From contig CANQDP010000008.1 of NCBI GenBank assembly GCA_947593585.1, positions 1 to 59,666 on the forward strand: a stretch of 59,666 bases of DNA, read 5' to 3'. The translations under genes were made by a program, and so were the position numbers. Shown here one piece after another: positions 36,074 to 44,776 of the stretch (position 1 is the first letter of the stretch; every line of letters starts with the position of its first letter). The notes beneath the pieces are model-generated. The model was not told where the DNA came from. It did no database searches and saw only the letters and a list, made by a program, of their open reading frames with translations. The stretch comes from an uncultured Clostridia bacterium. Lineage in GTDB: Bacteria > Bacillota > Clostridia > Christensenellales > UBA1242.

Positions 36074-37981
36074 AATCGAAGTGGATGTGGCTTTAATCCT
36101 ATCTGTGTATTTTGTAACCTTATAAATTTCTTTTGCCTTATTTGCCAAATCTTCTTGATAACTTGAATATTGAGAATTAGAAGTGTAGCCATTAGAAGAA
36201 GATGGATAAACCATATCAAACAACACATCAAATAAGGTTTTGCCTCTAAGTTCGGCAACAGGGTTAGGGTATAATTTGTTCAAGTTTAATAAACCCTGAG
36301 CGTCTGTTGATTTATTGTCGGTTTGCATATACACACCATTAAGTGAAGCATAAGGCACATCGTTTGAATAGACAGGACCTACATAGTAAACAATGTGGAT
36401 GCCATAACTAGTGATGCAGAAGTCTGCCGCTGCTGAACCCTCGGTTAGCACGCTCATAGGACCAGCATTGGAATTCATCAATTTGATTGCTTCATCTGTG
36501 AATGCTTTTTGCATGCTGCTGTGAGAAGAGAAGGTTTCGCCATTGCTTTCATCGTAATCTCCCACCACATAAGGAGCACCAGAAGTGAGAGTTGCAGTGT
36601 CCTGCGTGTAGTTAAACATAAACTTCACAAAATCTTCAAGGTTAGGCTTTGCCATAAGGTCTTTATATTGCTGGCTATTCAACACATCTCTAAGCGTTAA
36701 ATCTTGACCTTGCTCGTTTTTGCTCGTTTCAATGCCATATTCGTTGCGCTTAGTAACTTTAATGTTTAGCAATTTGCTCACGAAGTCGTCATCATCAGCG
36801 TTATTAAATTTGTATGTGCTTTCGTCATATCCGCCAAGGGCAACTTTATCTTCATCACTGAATTGGAACAAAGCGTGAAGGAAATATCCATAATTAGCCA
36901 CATCTTTGCCGTTTGGGTGATAAAACACCTGCTCAACGTCTGTGCTTGTGCTGATAATGTCTGAATTATAACTATTCAAATGCCCGTCTGCATACTTTTG
37001 AACATTGTATGAATAAACATCTTTAAATGCGTCCACAAGTGCGTCCACTGATAGATTGTCTGGGTCGCTCAAATAAACATTTTCCACATTTGTGAGATAG
37101 CCATTCTTAAGCTCGTCCTCATACATTCTTTCAATGAGCCTATAAATTAAATCGTTTGTGGTTTTGCTATAAGGCTTGCCGTTTTTATCTCTCAAATAAT
37201 ATTCATTGTCTATCAGTTGGGCACATAATCTCTTAATTGTGTAGGCATAAATTAGGTTTGCATTGTCGCCATCTGTTTCTTCAAGGTTTGTGATTAAATG
37301 ACCCTTTTCGCTGCCAATCTCAAAGTATTTATTCTGGATTTCTTTCACAATGTCGCCCGAAGCAGGATTTTCTAAGAATTTATCATCGATAAGTTTTTCA
37401 AAATTTGCCTTTTCTGGCGTCTTTTCATAATAAATTTTATAGCTAACAGTTTGCTCTTTCCCGGACGTGGTGGTAACTTTTCTTAAGGTTGCACGAGGGG
37501 TGTAAGTGTAGTCTGCAAGCTTATAAATTGTGCTATCATCATTAGAGGTGCTTTCCTCATCGTTCTCTGTTTTATCGCTAAGTTTATAAACTTTTCTGGC
37601 CTCGCTGATGTATGTGCTTAGTTGGCTGTCAAGCGAAGAGAAAATGTCCTCCACCATGCTATTTATCTGATAAGGGGTTGGCTTATATGGGTTTGCTCCG
37701 CCACCATTAGACTTGTAATTAACGGCGTATTGATAGATGGCCTCTCTATTAATTAACATATCTAGCGTGTCATTTAAAGCGTCTGCCTCATCTTCGGTGG
37801 AACCATAATTTTGATTGGAATAAGCATTTAAGAGCTCGTATCTGGTGATTTCTTCATCGCCAACAGTTGCCAAAACTTCGTTGTAGTATTTAACTCTATT
37901 AACCGAAAAACCCGCACAGCCGGATAGGGTGCAAGTTAAAATCAATAAAAGACAAATAATTAATGCTGATAATTTTTTCAC
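36071..37981 (-). CDS. PrsA/SurA-like peptidyl-prolyl isomerase lipoprotein
   Basis: About 636 aa, start GTG 37981 behind TTGGAGTG; the longer frame to 38068 runs into mfd and past the promoter at 38009-38037. Lipobox LSGC (Cys22). Residues ~30-70 (NEVLATVGDEEITRYELLNAY) match the SurA/PrsA N-terminal chaperone helix. Near the C-terminus YGIHIVYYVGPV resembles the end of a parvulin domain. Between them is a long helical insertion, making it about twice the usual ~300 aa PrsA size. Extracellular foldase for secreted proteins; the catalytic state is uncertain. Confidence 0.75.
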   Translation of the reverse strand: MKKLSALIICLLLILTCTLSGCAGFSVNRVKYYNEVLATVGDEEITRYELLNAYSNQNYGSTEDEADALNDTLDMLINREAIYQYAVNYKSNGGGANPYKPTPYQINSMVEDIFSSLDSQLSTYISEARKVYKLSDKTENDEESTSNDDSTIYKLADYTYTPRATLRKVTTTSGKEQTVSYKIYYEKTPEKANFEKLIDDKFLENPASGDIVKEIQNKYFEIGSEKGHLITNLEETDGDNANLIYAYTIKRLCAQLIDNEYYLRDKNGKPYSKTTNDLIYRLIERMYEDELKNGYLTNVENVYLSDPDNLSVDALVDAFKDVYSYNVQKYADGHLNSYNSDIISTSTDVEQVFYHPNGKDVANYGYFLHALFQFSDEDKVALGGYDESTYKFNNADDDDFVSKLLNIKVTKRNEYGIETSKNEQGQDLTLRDVLNSQQYKDLMAKPNLEDFVKFMFNYTQDTATLTSGAPYVVGDYDESNGETFSSHSSMQKAFTDEAIKLMNSNAGPMSVLTEGSAAADFCITSYGIHIVYYVGPVYSNDVPYASLNGVYMQTDNKSTDAQGLLNLNKLYPNPVAELRGKTLFDVLFDMVYPSSSNGYTSNSQYSSYQEDLANKAKEIYKVTKYTDRIKATSTSI

Positions 37982-38008
37982 GATTTCACTCCAATATAAT
38001 ATTTGACT

Positions 38009-38037
38009 ATTATAGCGTATTTTATAAGAAATTGCAA
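38009..38037 (-). promoter_or_regulatory. Promoter of the foldase lipoprotein
   Basis: Minus strand TTGCAA (38032-38037), 17-nt spacer, TATAAT (38009-38014), with the Shine-Dalgarno site TTGGAG before GTG 37981. It lies in the 3' end of mfd. Confidence 0.7.
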
Positions 38038-38051
38038 GAGATTTGAGCGTT

Positions 38052-41000
38052 TTAGCCCAAAAACTCAATTAAATAGTTCATGGCTGTTAGCGCGCTAAAC
38101 TCGTGCATATCTAGGCTAATTGTTGGCAAGCCTGCGTTCACCAGCCTAAAATGCTTGAAATTGCTTAGTTTTTTAATCAGTGCCTGTGTGTCCACATCTG
38201 CATAGAAAACAATAGCGCCGCTATATTTATTTATGCTTATCTGCTTAACGCTCTTGCTTATGCCCAACGCTTTTATTAGGGCGATGTTTGCAAGGTTATA
38301 AATCTCTCTTGGCAGTTTTCCATACACTTTAATTAGGTCGGCAATAGCATCTTTTGCAGAAGTTTTATCCGTTATATTTGCCATTTTTGCCACAATTTTT
38401 AGCCTTTCACCCTCGTCCTCAACGAAAGAATAAGGAATTTTTGTTGGCACGGCAATGTCTATCTTAATTTCGCGCTCGGTGAGCACCTTTTCACCTGAAA
38501 GACGGCGCAGAGTGTCATTTAACAATTTTTGATACATATCGTAGCCAATCTTAATCAAGTGCCCGTGCTGCACTTTGCCTAAAATTTCGCCCGCACCCCT
38601 AATTTGCAAATCTCGCATGGCAATCTTAAAGCCACTGCCAAGTTCTGTGTTTTCAGCAATCGCTTGCAACCTTGATGACGATTCTTCGCTTAGCACTTTA
38701 TCTTTTTTGTAGGTAAAATAAGCATACGCTTGCTCGCCGTTGCGACCAACTCTTCCTCTCAACTGATACATCTGCCCAAGCCCCATGTGGTCGCTGTCAA
38801 TAACAATCAAAGTGTTGGCTTTTGGCAAGTCCACACCGTTCTCGATTAGGGTGGTGGACACAAACACATTTGTTTCATGGTCATACAGCCGCTTGATGGC
38901 ATTTTCAAGAGCCAAACCCGTCATTCTCCCGTGCGCCACATCGAATTTGGCATTTTCATTGTTCACCTTGTCTTGCAAGCGCGCTGCAAAGGCATAAATC
39001 TTTTCGATGTTGTTAAACACAACCAACACTTGTCCGCCACGATTTATTTCTTCATTAATTGCGTTTGCCACCACATCTTCGTCATATGCCAACACATAAG
39101 TTTTGATTGGAAGGCGGTTTGTCGGCGGAGTGTTTATTATGCTTATATCACGGATATTCATGAGCGACATACTCAAGGTGCGCGGGATAGGGGTGGCGGA
39201 TAGGGTGAGCACATCAACATTGTTTTTCATCTGCTTGATTTGCTCTTTTGCCTTAACTCCAAAACGCTGCTCTTCATCCAAAATTAGCAGTCCCAAGTCT
39301 TTAAATTTCACATCTTCGCTCAAAAGACGGTGCGTGCCACATATCACATTAATTTTTCCGCTTTTTAAATCTTCCACAATCTTTTTTTGCTCTTTAACCG
39401 ACCTAAACCTATTCAGCATTTCGACAGCAACGCCAAAATTTTCGGTGCGCTTTTTTGCCGTTTCATAGTGTTGCATTGAAAGGATTGTGGTTGGGGCAAG
39501 GATCGCCACTTGTTTGCCATCTTCCACCGCCTTAAACATTGCGCGCATTGCCACTTCCGTTTTGCCAAATCCGACATCTCCACAAATCAGCCTATCCATC
39601 ACTTTGCCAGAAATCATATCCTTTTTAACATCGCTAATGGCTTGAAGTTGGTCTGCAGTTTCGCTATATTCAAACGCATTTTCAAATTCAAGATAAAGAT
39701 AATCGTCTTCGCTAAATTTGAAGCCCTTGCTTGCTTTTCGCTTGGCATAGAGTTCTATCAACTCTTTGCTCATCTCTTCAATCGCTTTGGCGGCCTTAAT
39801 TTTTTGCATTTCAAATTCTTTGCCACCAAGTTTGTTTAATTTAACATTTGCATCATCTGCCATGTAAAGAGTGAGCACATCTGCATTTTCGCATGGCACA
39901 TAAAGAGTGTCGCCTTTCAGATAGGTTAGTTTGAAAAACTCTTTTTCCACGCCTTGCACATTTAAGCTAACCACACCTTCACACTTGCCTATGCCGTGCA
40001 CATTGTGCACCACATATTCGCCCGCCTTTGGCAGATATTTCACTTGAGATTTCTTTTGTGGCTTCGTTTCTTTTTTGTGAGCAAAGTTTGATGTGCCGAT
40101 GTAGTATTTATCTTCGTCTTTAAAACAAATATTATATGGAATGTTTAAATCTGTTAGGATAATTCCCTTTGAGTTTTTGTTGGTTGAAAAATTGATGTTG
40201 AGTTTTGAAAAAATATCTTTTATTGTGGCAATGGTGTTTTGGTCGGATAGGCACAAATAAATTTTTTTATCTTCCACCAATTCGGATTTTAAAGCTTCAA
40301 GGTTATTTAGATAATTTGAAAAGTGTTTTGTTTGAAAATCTATTTGAATTGGAGCAGATGACAATTTGTGTCTTAATTCGATTGTGTTTATATCAAAATT
40401 TTCAAAAAAAATTAAATTATTGCCATAATTCTTCAAAATTTCATCAAAATTTATATATTTTTCACTAAATTTATAAAAATTTTCCACTTTTTTTGATTTA
40501 AACACATTTTCAATTCGTTCATTAATCGAAGTTAAAAGTTTGTTTGTTTTGCTTTCCACTTCCAAACAATTTGAAATTGCGATTGGCACATTTAAGTTAA
40601 AAGCATTTATAACGCCGCTCGAAAAAAGCAAAAATTCTAGCGGCACATTTTCATTCCGCTCCACCAAACCAATCAAATCAAAAAACAAATTATTCTCATT
40701 TTGAAGCGTGGATAATTTTTTGATGATGGCGGGTTTATCTAAAAACATTGTTAGACTGTTTGGTGCAATTTTAACGCTTTCCAATTCATCTAATTTTTCA
40801 AATGTTAGCGCATCGAAATTGTTTATTTTTTCAACCAAGGTGTCAAAGAAATCAAAGCGGGTGGGGTGTGGGCTAATTGTGTTGAAAATGTCTAAAATAT
40901 CACCTCTTCTTGCAAACTCGCCACGAGATGTTACGCTGTCCACTTTTTTATAGCCAATTTGGGCGAGTGATTTTTCAAGGTCTTCAATTTTATAATCTCC

Positions 41001-41372
41001 ACCTTTTTTTATTTCAAAAATCTTAGACTTAAAAACGCCCAAATCCAATAAAGACATGAAGAAAAATTCGGGAGTGGTTAAAACTATCGTGTTGAAATAG
41101 CACAAATGAAAAAGAGCATTTATTAAATCATATTTATTGTCTTCACTTTGAAATTTTGAAAGTGTGAAGGGTTTGTCGAAATCGTCAATAATCACGCAAT
41201 CTTTATTGAGAGCGTCAAGTTGCGCCTTCATGTTTCTTGCTTCAACAATGTTTGGGAAAATGGCAACGGCAGATTTTAGTTTTGATAAAACAGCACCACT
41301 CTCTCCAAAACCTAGATTGTGGCAGAAAATTGGGGCAGAACCTGCCTTTGCTAAATCGTTATATCTTGGCAT
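38052..41372 (-). CDS. mfd: Transcription-repair coupling factor
   Basis: 1106 aa DNA translocase that removes stalled RNA polymerase and recruits UvrA. UvrB-like domain 2 near the N-terminus, CarD-like RNAP-interacting domain at about 450-520 (AGEYVVHNVHGIGKCEGV), then superfamily 2 helicase motifs: Walker A GDVGFGKTEVA, DEEQ box LDEEQRFG, SATPIPRTL, and QLRGRVGR. Start ATG 41372 overlaps the pth end, behind GCGGTGA. Slightly shorter than the typical 1150 aa. In the pth-mfd operon as in many Firmicutes. Confidence 0.96.
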   Translation of the reverse strand: MPRYNDLAKAGSAPIFCHNLGFGESGAVLSKLKSAVAIFPNIVEARNMKAQLDALNKDCVIIDDFDKPFTLSKFQSEDNKYDLINALFHLCYFNTIVLTTPEFFFMSLLDLGVFKSKIFEIKKGGDYKIEDLEKSLAQIGYKKVDSVTSRGEFARRGDILDIFNTISPHPTRFDFFDTLVEKINNFDALTFEKLDELESVKIAPNSLTMFLDKPAIIKKLSTLQNENNLFFDLIGLVERNENVPLEFLLFSSGVINAFNLNVPIAISNCLEVESKTNKLLTSINERIENVFKSKKVENFYKFSEKYINFDEILKNYGNNLIFFENFDINTIELRHKLSSAPIQIDFQTKHFSNYLNNLEALKSELVEDKKIYLCLSDQNTIATIKDIFSKLNINFSTNKNSKGIILTDLNIPYNICFKDEDKYYIGTSNFAHKKETKPQKKSQVKYLPKAGEYVVHNVHGIGKCEGVVSLNVQGVEKEFFKLTYLKGDTLYVPCENADVLTLYMADDANVKLNKLGGKEFEMQKIKAAKAIEEMSKELIELYAKRKASKGFKFSEDDYLYLEFENAFEYSETADQLQAISDVKKDMISGKVMDRLICGDVGFGKTEVAMRAMFKAVEDGKQVAILAPTTILSMQHYETAKKRTENFGVAVEMLNRFRSVKEQKKIVEDLKSGKINVICGTHRLLSEDVKFKDLGLLILDEEQRFGVKAKEQIKQMKNNVDVLTLSATPIPRTLSMSLMNIRDISIINTPPTNRLPIKTYVLAYDEDVVANAINEEINRGGQVLVVFNNIEKIYAFAARLQDKVNNENAKFDVAHGRMTGLALENAIKRLYDHETNVFVSTTLIENGVDLPKANTLIVIDSDHMGLGQMYQLRGRVGRNGEQAYAYFTYKKDKVLSEESSSRLQAIAENTELGSGFKIAMRDLQIRGAGEILGKVQHGHLIKIGYDMYQKLLNDTLRRLSGEKVLTEREIKIDIAVPTKIPYSFVEDEGERLKIVAKMANITDKTSAKDAIADLIKVYGKLPREIYNLANIALIKALGISKSVKQISINKYSGAIVFYADVDTQALIKKLSNFKHFRLVNAGLPTISLDMHEFSALTAMNYLIEFLG

Positions 41373-41881
41373 AATTCACCGCTTATAAATTTTTCAATCA
41401 AATCGCACGCGTGCTCTCTCGACTGCGCAAGGATTTCTTGGCTTGGCTCGTCTATCACGCTGAGCACATAATCTCTTAAATCCATTGAAGCATCTCGCCC
41501 AATGCCCACGCGCAAACGAGGAGTGCTGCCCACCTTTGCCACAATATCTCTCAAACCATTGTGCGTGCCCGCAGAGCCGGACAGACGAAAACGCACCCTT
41601 CCTTTAGGTTGATCTATATCGTCAAGCACAATCAAAATGTCCTCCAACTTTGCCTTATAATATTTTTTTAATTCTGCCACACTATCACCGCTTAAATTCA
41701 TGTATGTTTGCGGTTTGGCAAGCACAAAATCATCGGCAACGGCAATTTCAGCTTTGCACTTTTTTGTGCTAAATTTCATGTGTTTTTGTTTGGCGAAAAA
41801 ATCCACAACGCTGAAACCAACATTATGATATGTGTTTTTATATTTTCCATCTGGATTGCCCAGTCCAACTATTATTTTCAT
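41351..41881 (-). CDS. pth: Peptidyl-tRNA hydrolase
   Basis: 176 aa enzyme releasing peptides from stalled peptidyl-tRNA. GLGNPDGKYKNTYHNVGF at the N-terminus, KPQTYMNLSGDSV, LDDIDQPKGRVR and GTHNGLRDI with the catalytic His in YHNVGF. Overlaps mfd by 22 nt. TATAAT (41888-41893) sits 6 nt before the ATG, so the mRNA should be leaderless. Family length normal (about 190). Confidence 0.95.
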   Translation of the reverse strand: MKIIVGLGNPDGKYKNTYHNVGFSVVDFFAKQKHMKFSTKKCKAEIAVADDFVLAKPQTYMNLSGDSVAELKKYYKAKLEDILIVLDDIDQPKGRVRFRLSGSAGTHNGLRDIVAKVGSTPRLRVGIGRDASMDLRDYVLSVIDEPSQEILAQSREHACDLIEKFISGELCQDITI

Positions 41882-41887
41882 AGTTAT

Positions 41888-41915
41888 ATTATAACATATA
41901 AATTCAGATTTTCAA
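41888..41915 (-). promoter_or_regulatory. Promoter of pth-mfd
   Basis: Minus strand TTGAAA (41910-41915), 16-nt spacer, TATAAT (41888-41893), 6 nt before ATG 41881. Confidence 0.75.
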
Positions 41916-42009
41916 CACATTAATTGGGTTTTTGTGGTTAATTAGGTCAAAATGTTTAAAGTGCATAAAATAAATTAAGAGAAAATTTCAACAAAATTGA
42001 AATTTACGC

Positions 42010-42037
42010 TTGACATCTAAAATTTTTACGATATAAT
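42010..42037 (+). promoter_or_regulatory. Strong promoter of the 159-aa protein gene
   Basis: TTGACA (42010-42015), 16-nt spacer, TATAAT (42032-42037), consensus in both boxes, with AAAGGAGA ahead of ATG 42059. Confidence 0.82.
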
Positions 42038-42058
42038 AGATAAATCAAAGGAGAAATC

Positions 42059-42538
42059 ATGGAAAGTTCAAAAAAGTTAATCAAGAAAGCAACAGAAGTT
42101 TTTAGTGAGGAAAAGCGCGAAGCCGCTGGCATTTTGGCTGGTTTTGACCACAAATCTATTGAAAAGTTTGGCATTTTGTTAAACGATAGGGGATTTTTGA
42201 TTGAGGCTGCTGGCAAAACTCAAAAACCACGCCTTTGCAAAAATTATTTTTATCAGTATATTCACAAATATCTTAAATCAGATAGAGCGTTCAACTATCA
42301 ATTTTTGGAAGCAGTTTATAAGGCTTTTGGCAAGGCTGACGCTTCTTATGTGGCAGAGATGTGCGGCTTTGAAGAGTTGTTAAATCAAATGATTGCAGAC
42401 CTAGACCGTGCCAAATTGGCAGCAAGCCCATCTGGTCAAATTATGGGCGACATTGATTATGGCATCAAGAAATTGGCTAAAAAGCATGCTGCTAAAACCA
42501 AAAAATCAAAAGTAAATAAAGCCACTGCAGGAGTTTAA
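42059..42538 (+). CDS. Small basic protein, unknown, highly expressed
   Basis: 159 aa with a consensus promoter and ribosome binding site and its own terminator, so likely abundant. Helical; the C-terminal ~30 residues are Lys/Ala-rich (KKLAKKHAAKTKKSKVNKA). A basic tail like this is common in histone-like, ribosome-associated or nucleic-acid-binding proteins. No family recognised; no HTH is obvious. Confidence 0.7.
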   Translation: MESSKKLIKKATEVFSEEKREAAGILAGFDHKSIEKFGILLNDRGFLIEAAGKTQKPRLCKNYFYQYIHKYLKSDRAFNYQFLEAVYKAFGKADASYVAEMCGFEELLNQMIADLDRAKLAASPSGQIMGDIDYGIKKLAKKHAAKTKKSKVNKATAGV

Positions 42539-42558
42539 CGAGCTTAGGCTCGTTTTTT
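42537..42558 (+). terminator. Terminator of the 159-aa protein gene
   Basis: AACGAGC / GCTCGTTTTTT hairpin with 4-nt loop. Confidence 0.85.
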
Positions 42559-42570
42559 ATTGCATAATTA

Positions 42571-42597
42571 AAAAAAGCGAGGCAACCCGCTTTTTTC
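42571..42597 (-). terminator. Terminator of the CobW-family gene
   Basis: AAAAAAGCG / CGCTTTTTT hairpin with a G-C extension, T run on the minus strand. Confidence 0.75.
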
Positions 42598-42605
42598 TTA
42601 CAACA

Positions 42606-43820
42606 CTAAATTTTATCTAACTCTTCAGTTATCTTTGCTTTGTTGATATGTTGGCCAATAAACACAAGTTTTATCATTCTATCGCCATAGGTTTCATCCC
42701 AATCGTGGCGGAATTTTTCGTCGTTTAAAAGCAGTTGCTCAATTTGATATTTTGGCAGAGTGGCATACCACGGACCATTCTCACTAAGCATTCTTTGCCT
42801 TCCCGCTTGCTCGTAAATATAACTCATGTTTTTATCGTTTGTGAAATAAACCAAACCCTTTGTGCGGATTATTTGCTTGCCGTAGTCATTATTTGCCCAA
42901 TTTTCAAATTTTAGTCTGTCAAACGGACGCCTTCTGTAGTAAACAAATGTGCCAATGCCATATTCTTCCGTTTCGCCACCTTCGTGGTCGTGATGGTGAT
43001 GATGTTCGTGGTGCTCGTGTTCGTGATGTTCGCTCTCGTCATCATCGTCATCGGCCTCATCTTCATCATGGTCATCATCGTCAATATCTTTGTCAATTTC
43101 CTGGAACCAGCCAGCAGAAGTGAGCACATTTTCCATGTCAAATAAGTTGGTGTCTAAAATCTCGTTTAGGTCCACATTAGAATAGTCCGCTTCAATCAAC
43201 TTGGCTTTTGGTTGAAGGCTCTTGATTATGCGTTTCACACGCTTTAATTCATCTGCACTAACATCGCTTACTTTGTTCATGATTAATATGTCGCAAAATT
43301 CAATCTGTTGGATAACGAGATTTTCGATGTCATCTTCTTCAATATCCTTTTTCAAAAGTTCATCGCCACAGCCAAATTCTTGCACCATGCGCAGTGTGTC
43401 CACAACGCTAACAATGGCATCAAGTTTGCAGAAAATTGGCATTCCTTGCTTTTTAAAACTGTCAGTTAAAAAATTGATTGTTTGTGCAATAGGAATGGGC
43501 TCGCAAATGCCACTCGCTTCAATAATGATGTGGTCAAATCTCTTTTGCTTGATGATTTCGTGCAACTGCTCAATTAAATCTTTTCTTAGCGTGCAGCAAA
43601 TGCATCCGTTTTGAAGGGCAACCAGGCTCTCTTCTTTTTTGTTTACAATCCCGCCTTTTTCAATAAGGTCGGCATCAATATTTACTTCGCCAATATCGTT
43701 CACTATAACAGCCACCTTATAACCCTTTGTGTTTGCCAAGATGTGGTTTAAAAGCGTGGTTTTGCCACTGCCAAGATAACCCGTTACAAGTGTGATAGGA
43801 ATAGTTTTAAACTCTTTCAT
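42606..43820 (-). CDS. CobW/COG0523-family GTPase, putative metallochaperone
   Basis: About 404 aa, start ATG 43820 (MKEFKTIPITLV) behind AAAGGAG. Walker A GYLGSGKTT, the metal motif GCICCTL (CxCC), EASGICEP and a GTP-binding NKVSD. Between the G-domain and the CobW C-terminal domain is a tail rich in Asp, Glu and His (residues ~225-260, with many HH and DDD runs), as found in Zn- or Ni-handling members. GTP-driven metal delivery is the family role; the metal is inferred as Zn2+, and a Zur-type site was not found. It is monocistronic. Confidence 0.9.
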   Translation of the reverse strand: MKEFKTIPITLVTGYLGSGKTTLLNHILANTKGYKVAVIVNDIGEVNIDADLIEKGGIVNKKEESLVALQNGCICCTLRKDLIEQLHEIIKQKRFDHIIIEASGICEPIPIAQTINFLTDSFKKQGMPIFCKLDAIVSVVDTLRMVQEFGCGDELLKKDIEEDDIENLVIQQIEFCDILIMNKVSDVSADELKRVKRIIKSLQPKAKLIEADYSNVDLNEILDTNLFDMENVLTSAGWFQEIDKDIDDDDHDEDEADDDDDESEHHEHEHHEHHHHHDHEGGETEEYGIGTFVYYRRRPFDRLKFENWANNDYGKQIIRTKGLVYFTNDKNMSYIYEQAGRQRMLSENGPWYATLPKYQIEQLLLNDEKFRHDWDETYGDRMIKLVFIGQHINKAKITEELDKI

Positions 43821-44021
43821 AATTTCTCCTTTAAAATCCCGTATAATTATATCACATTTTTTCACATTTCAACGATTTTTTTAAAATATTTTAGAAATAT
43901 TTATATAAAGAGCACTAAATTATCAAACCCCGACATTAAAATACCCAAATTAAACTAACTAAATAAAAAAATAATAAAAGCGACTAATGTTGCCACATGC
44001 GGAAAATTTCTTTTAAAATAA

Positions 44022-44052
44022 AAACCCTAAACCATATTCGGTTTAGGGGTTT
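44022..44052 (-). terminator. Terminator of tRNA-fMet transcript
   Basis: AAACCCCTAAACC / GGTTTAGGG stem on the minus strand, T run beyond, 5 nt after the CCA end. Confidence 0.75.
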
Positions 44053-44056
44053 CATT

Positions 44057-44133
44057 TGGTTGCGGGGATTGGATTTGAACCAATGACCTCTGGGTTATGA
44101 GCCCAGCGAGCTGCCGTGCTGCTCCACCCCGCG
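44057..44133 (-). tRNA. Initiator tRNA-Met (CAT)
   Basis: 77 nt including the encoded CCA. Cloverleaf: acceptor CGCGGGG / CCCCGCA with the C1-A72 mismatch of initiators, D stem GAGC / GCTC, anticodon stem CTGGG / CCCAG with three G-C pairs next to the loop CTCATAA, and T stem ATTGG / CCAAT with TTCAAAT. All three signatures mark it as the initiator rather than the elongator. Confidence 0.95.
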
Positions 44134-44282
44134 ATGTTTACAACTTGCTTTTTTATAATAACATATTATATGCGTTTTGTCAATAGATTTGTTTTAAAAA
44201 TTGCGAATTTATAAAATTTTCACAAAAATCAAAATTCGTCATAAAATGAGTTTATATCACAAATTTGCAATAAAATTTTTCA

Positions 44283-44310
44283 TTGATTTCTTCTATGGAA
44301 GTTATATAAT
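44283..44310 (+). promoter_or_regulatory. Promoter of the 89-aa protein gene
   Basis: TTGATT (44283-44288), 16-nt spacer, TATAAT (44305-44310), before GGAGGGGAG and GTG 44360. Confidence 0.65.
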
Positions 44311-44359
44311 GAATTTTTGCTTTGTAAACTATATCATTTAACGAATGTTGGAGGGGAGC

Positions 44360-44629
44360 GTGAAAGGCAATTTAATTTATACATATAAATCTTTAAAAAT
44401 TGAAGAGGACACAAGTGGGCTCAAAACAATTTATGGGCTTAGAGGGAAAGATATTATTAGCGAGGTCATTCCAGACGCTGTGGAGTTTATCAATCGCGAG
44501 TGCAGGCTTGGCGCAATTTTAAAAAACCTAAATGGTGTTGATTTTTTTGTTCGCCCAAACGAGAGCGTTTTAGCTTTGGTTGAAAAGTGGAAATACGAAA
44601 ATTTTAGAGTGAGTGGCTTGGAATTTTAA
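44360..44629 (+). CDS. Hypothetical protein
   Basis: 89 aa from GTG 44360, chosen over ATG 44345 because GGAGGGGAG lies between them at the right distance. Mixed, short: MKGNLIYTYKSLKIEED start, then a beta-rich middle. No motif. It stands alone with its own promoter. Confidence 0.55.
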   Translation: MKGNLIYTYKSLKIEEDTSGLKTIYGLRGKDIISEVIPDAVEFINRECRLGAILKNLNGVDFFVRPNESVLALVEKWKYENFRVSGLEF

Positions 44630-44747
44630 TTGGTGCGATGTGCTTTAAACATAAAAATTTTTTAAAAAACGCAAAAAAATTGAGTTTTTTATTGATTTTT
44701 TGTGTTAATTTTTAAATTTTTTTTATTTTTTTTGATAACGCACATAA

Positions 44748-44774
44748 AAAAAGCCAGCATTTGCTAGCCTTTAA
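44748..44774 (-). terminator. Terminator of virD4-like gene
   Basis: AAAGGCTAGC / GCTGGCTTTTTTT minus-strand hairpin (one wobble, one bulge). Confidence 0.7.
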
Positions 44775-44776
44775 TT

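Noticed and set aside
44000..44060. A CRISPR-like repeat near the tRNA
   Set aside because: Only one hairpin with a T run; it is the tRNA terminator.
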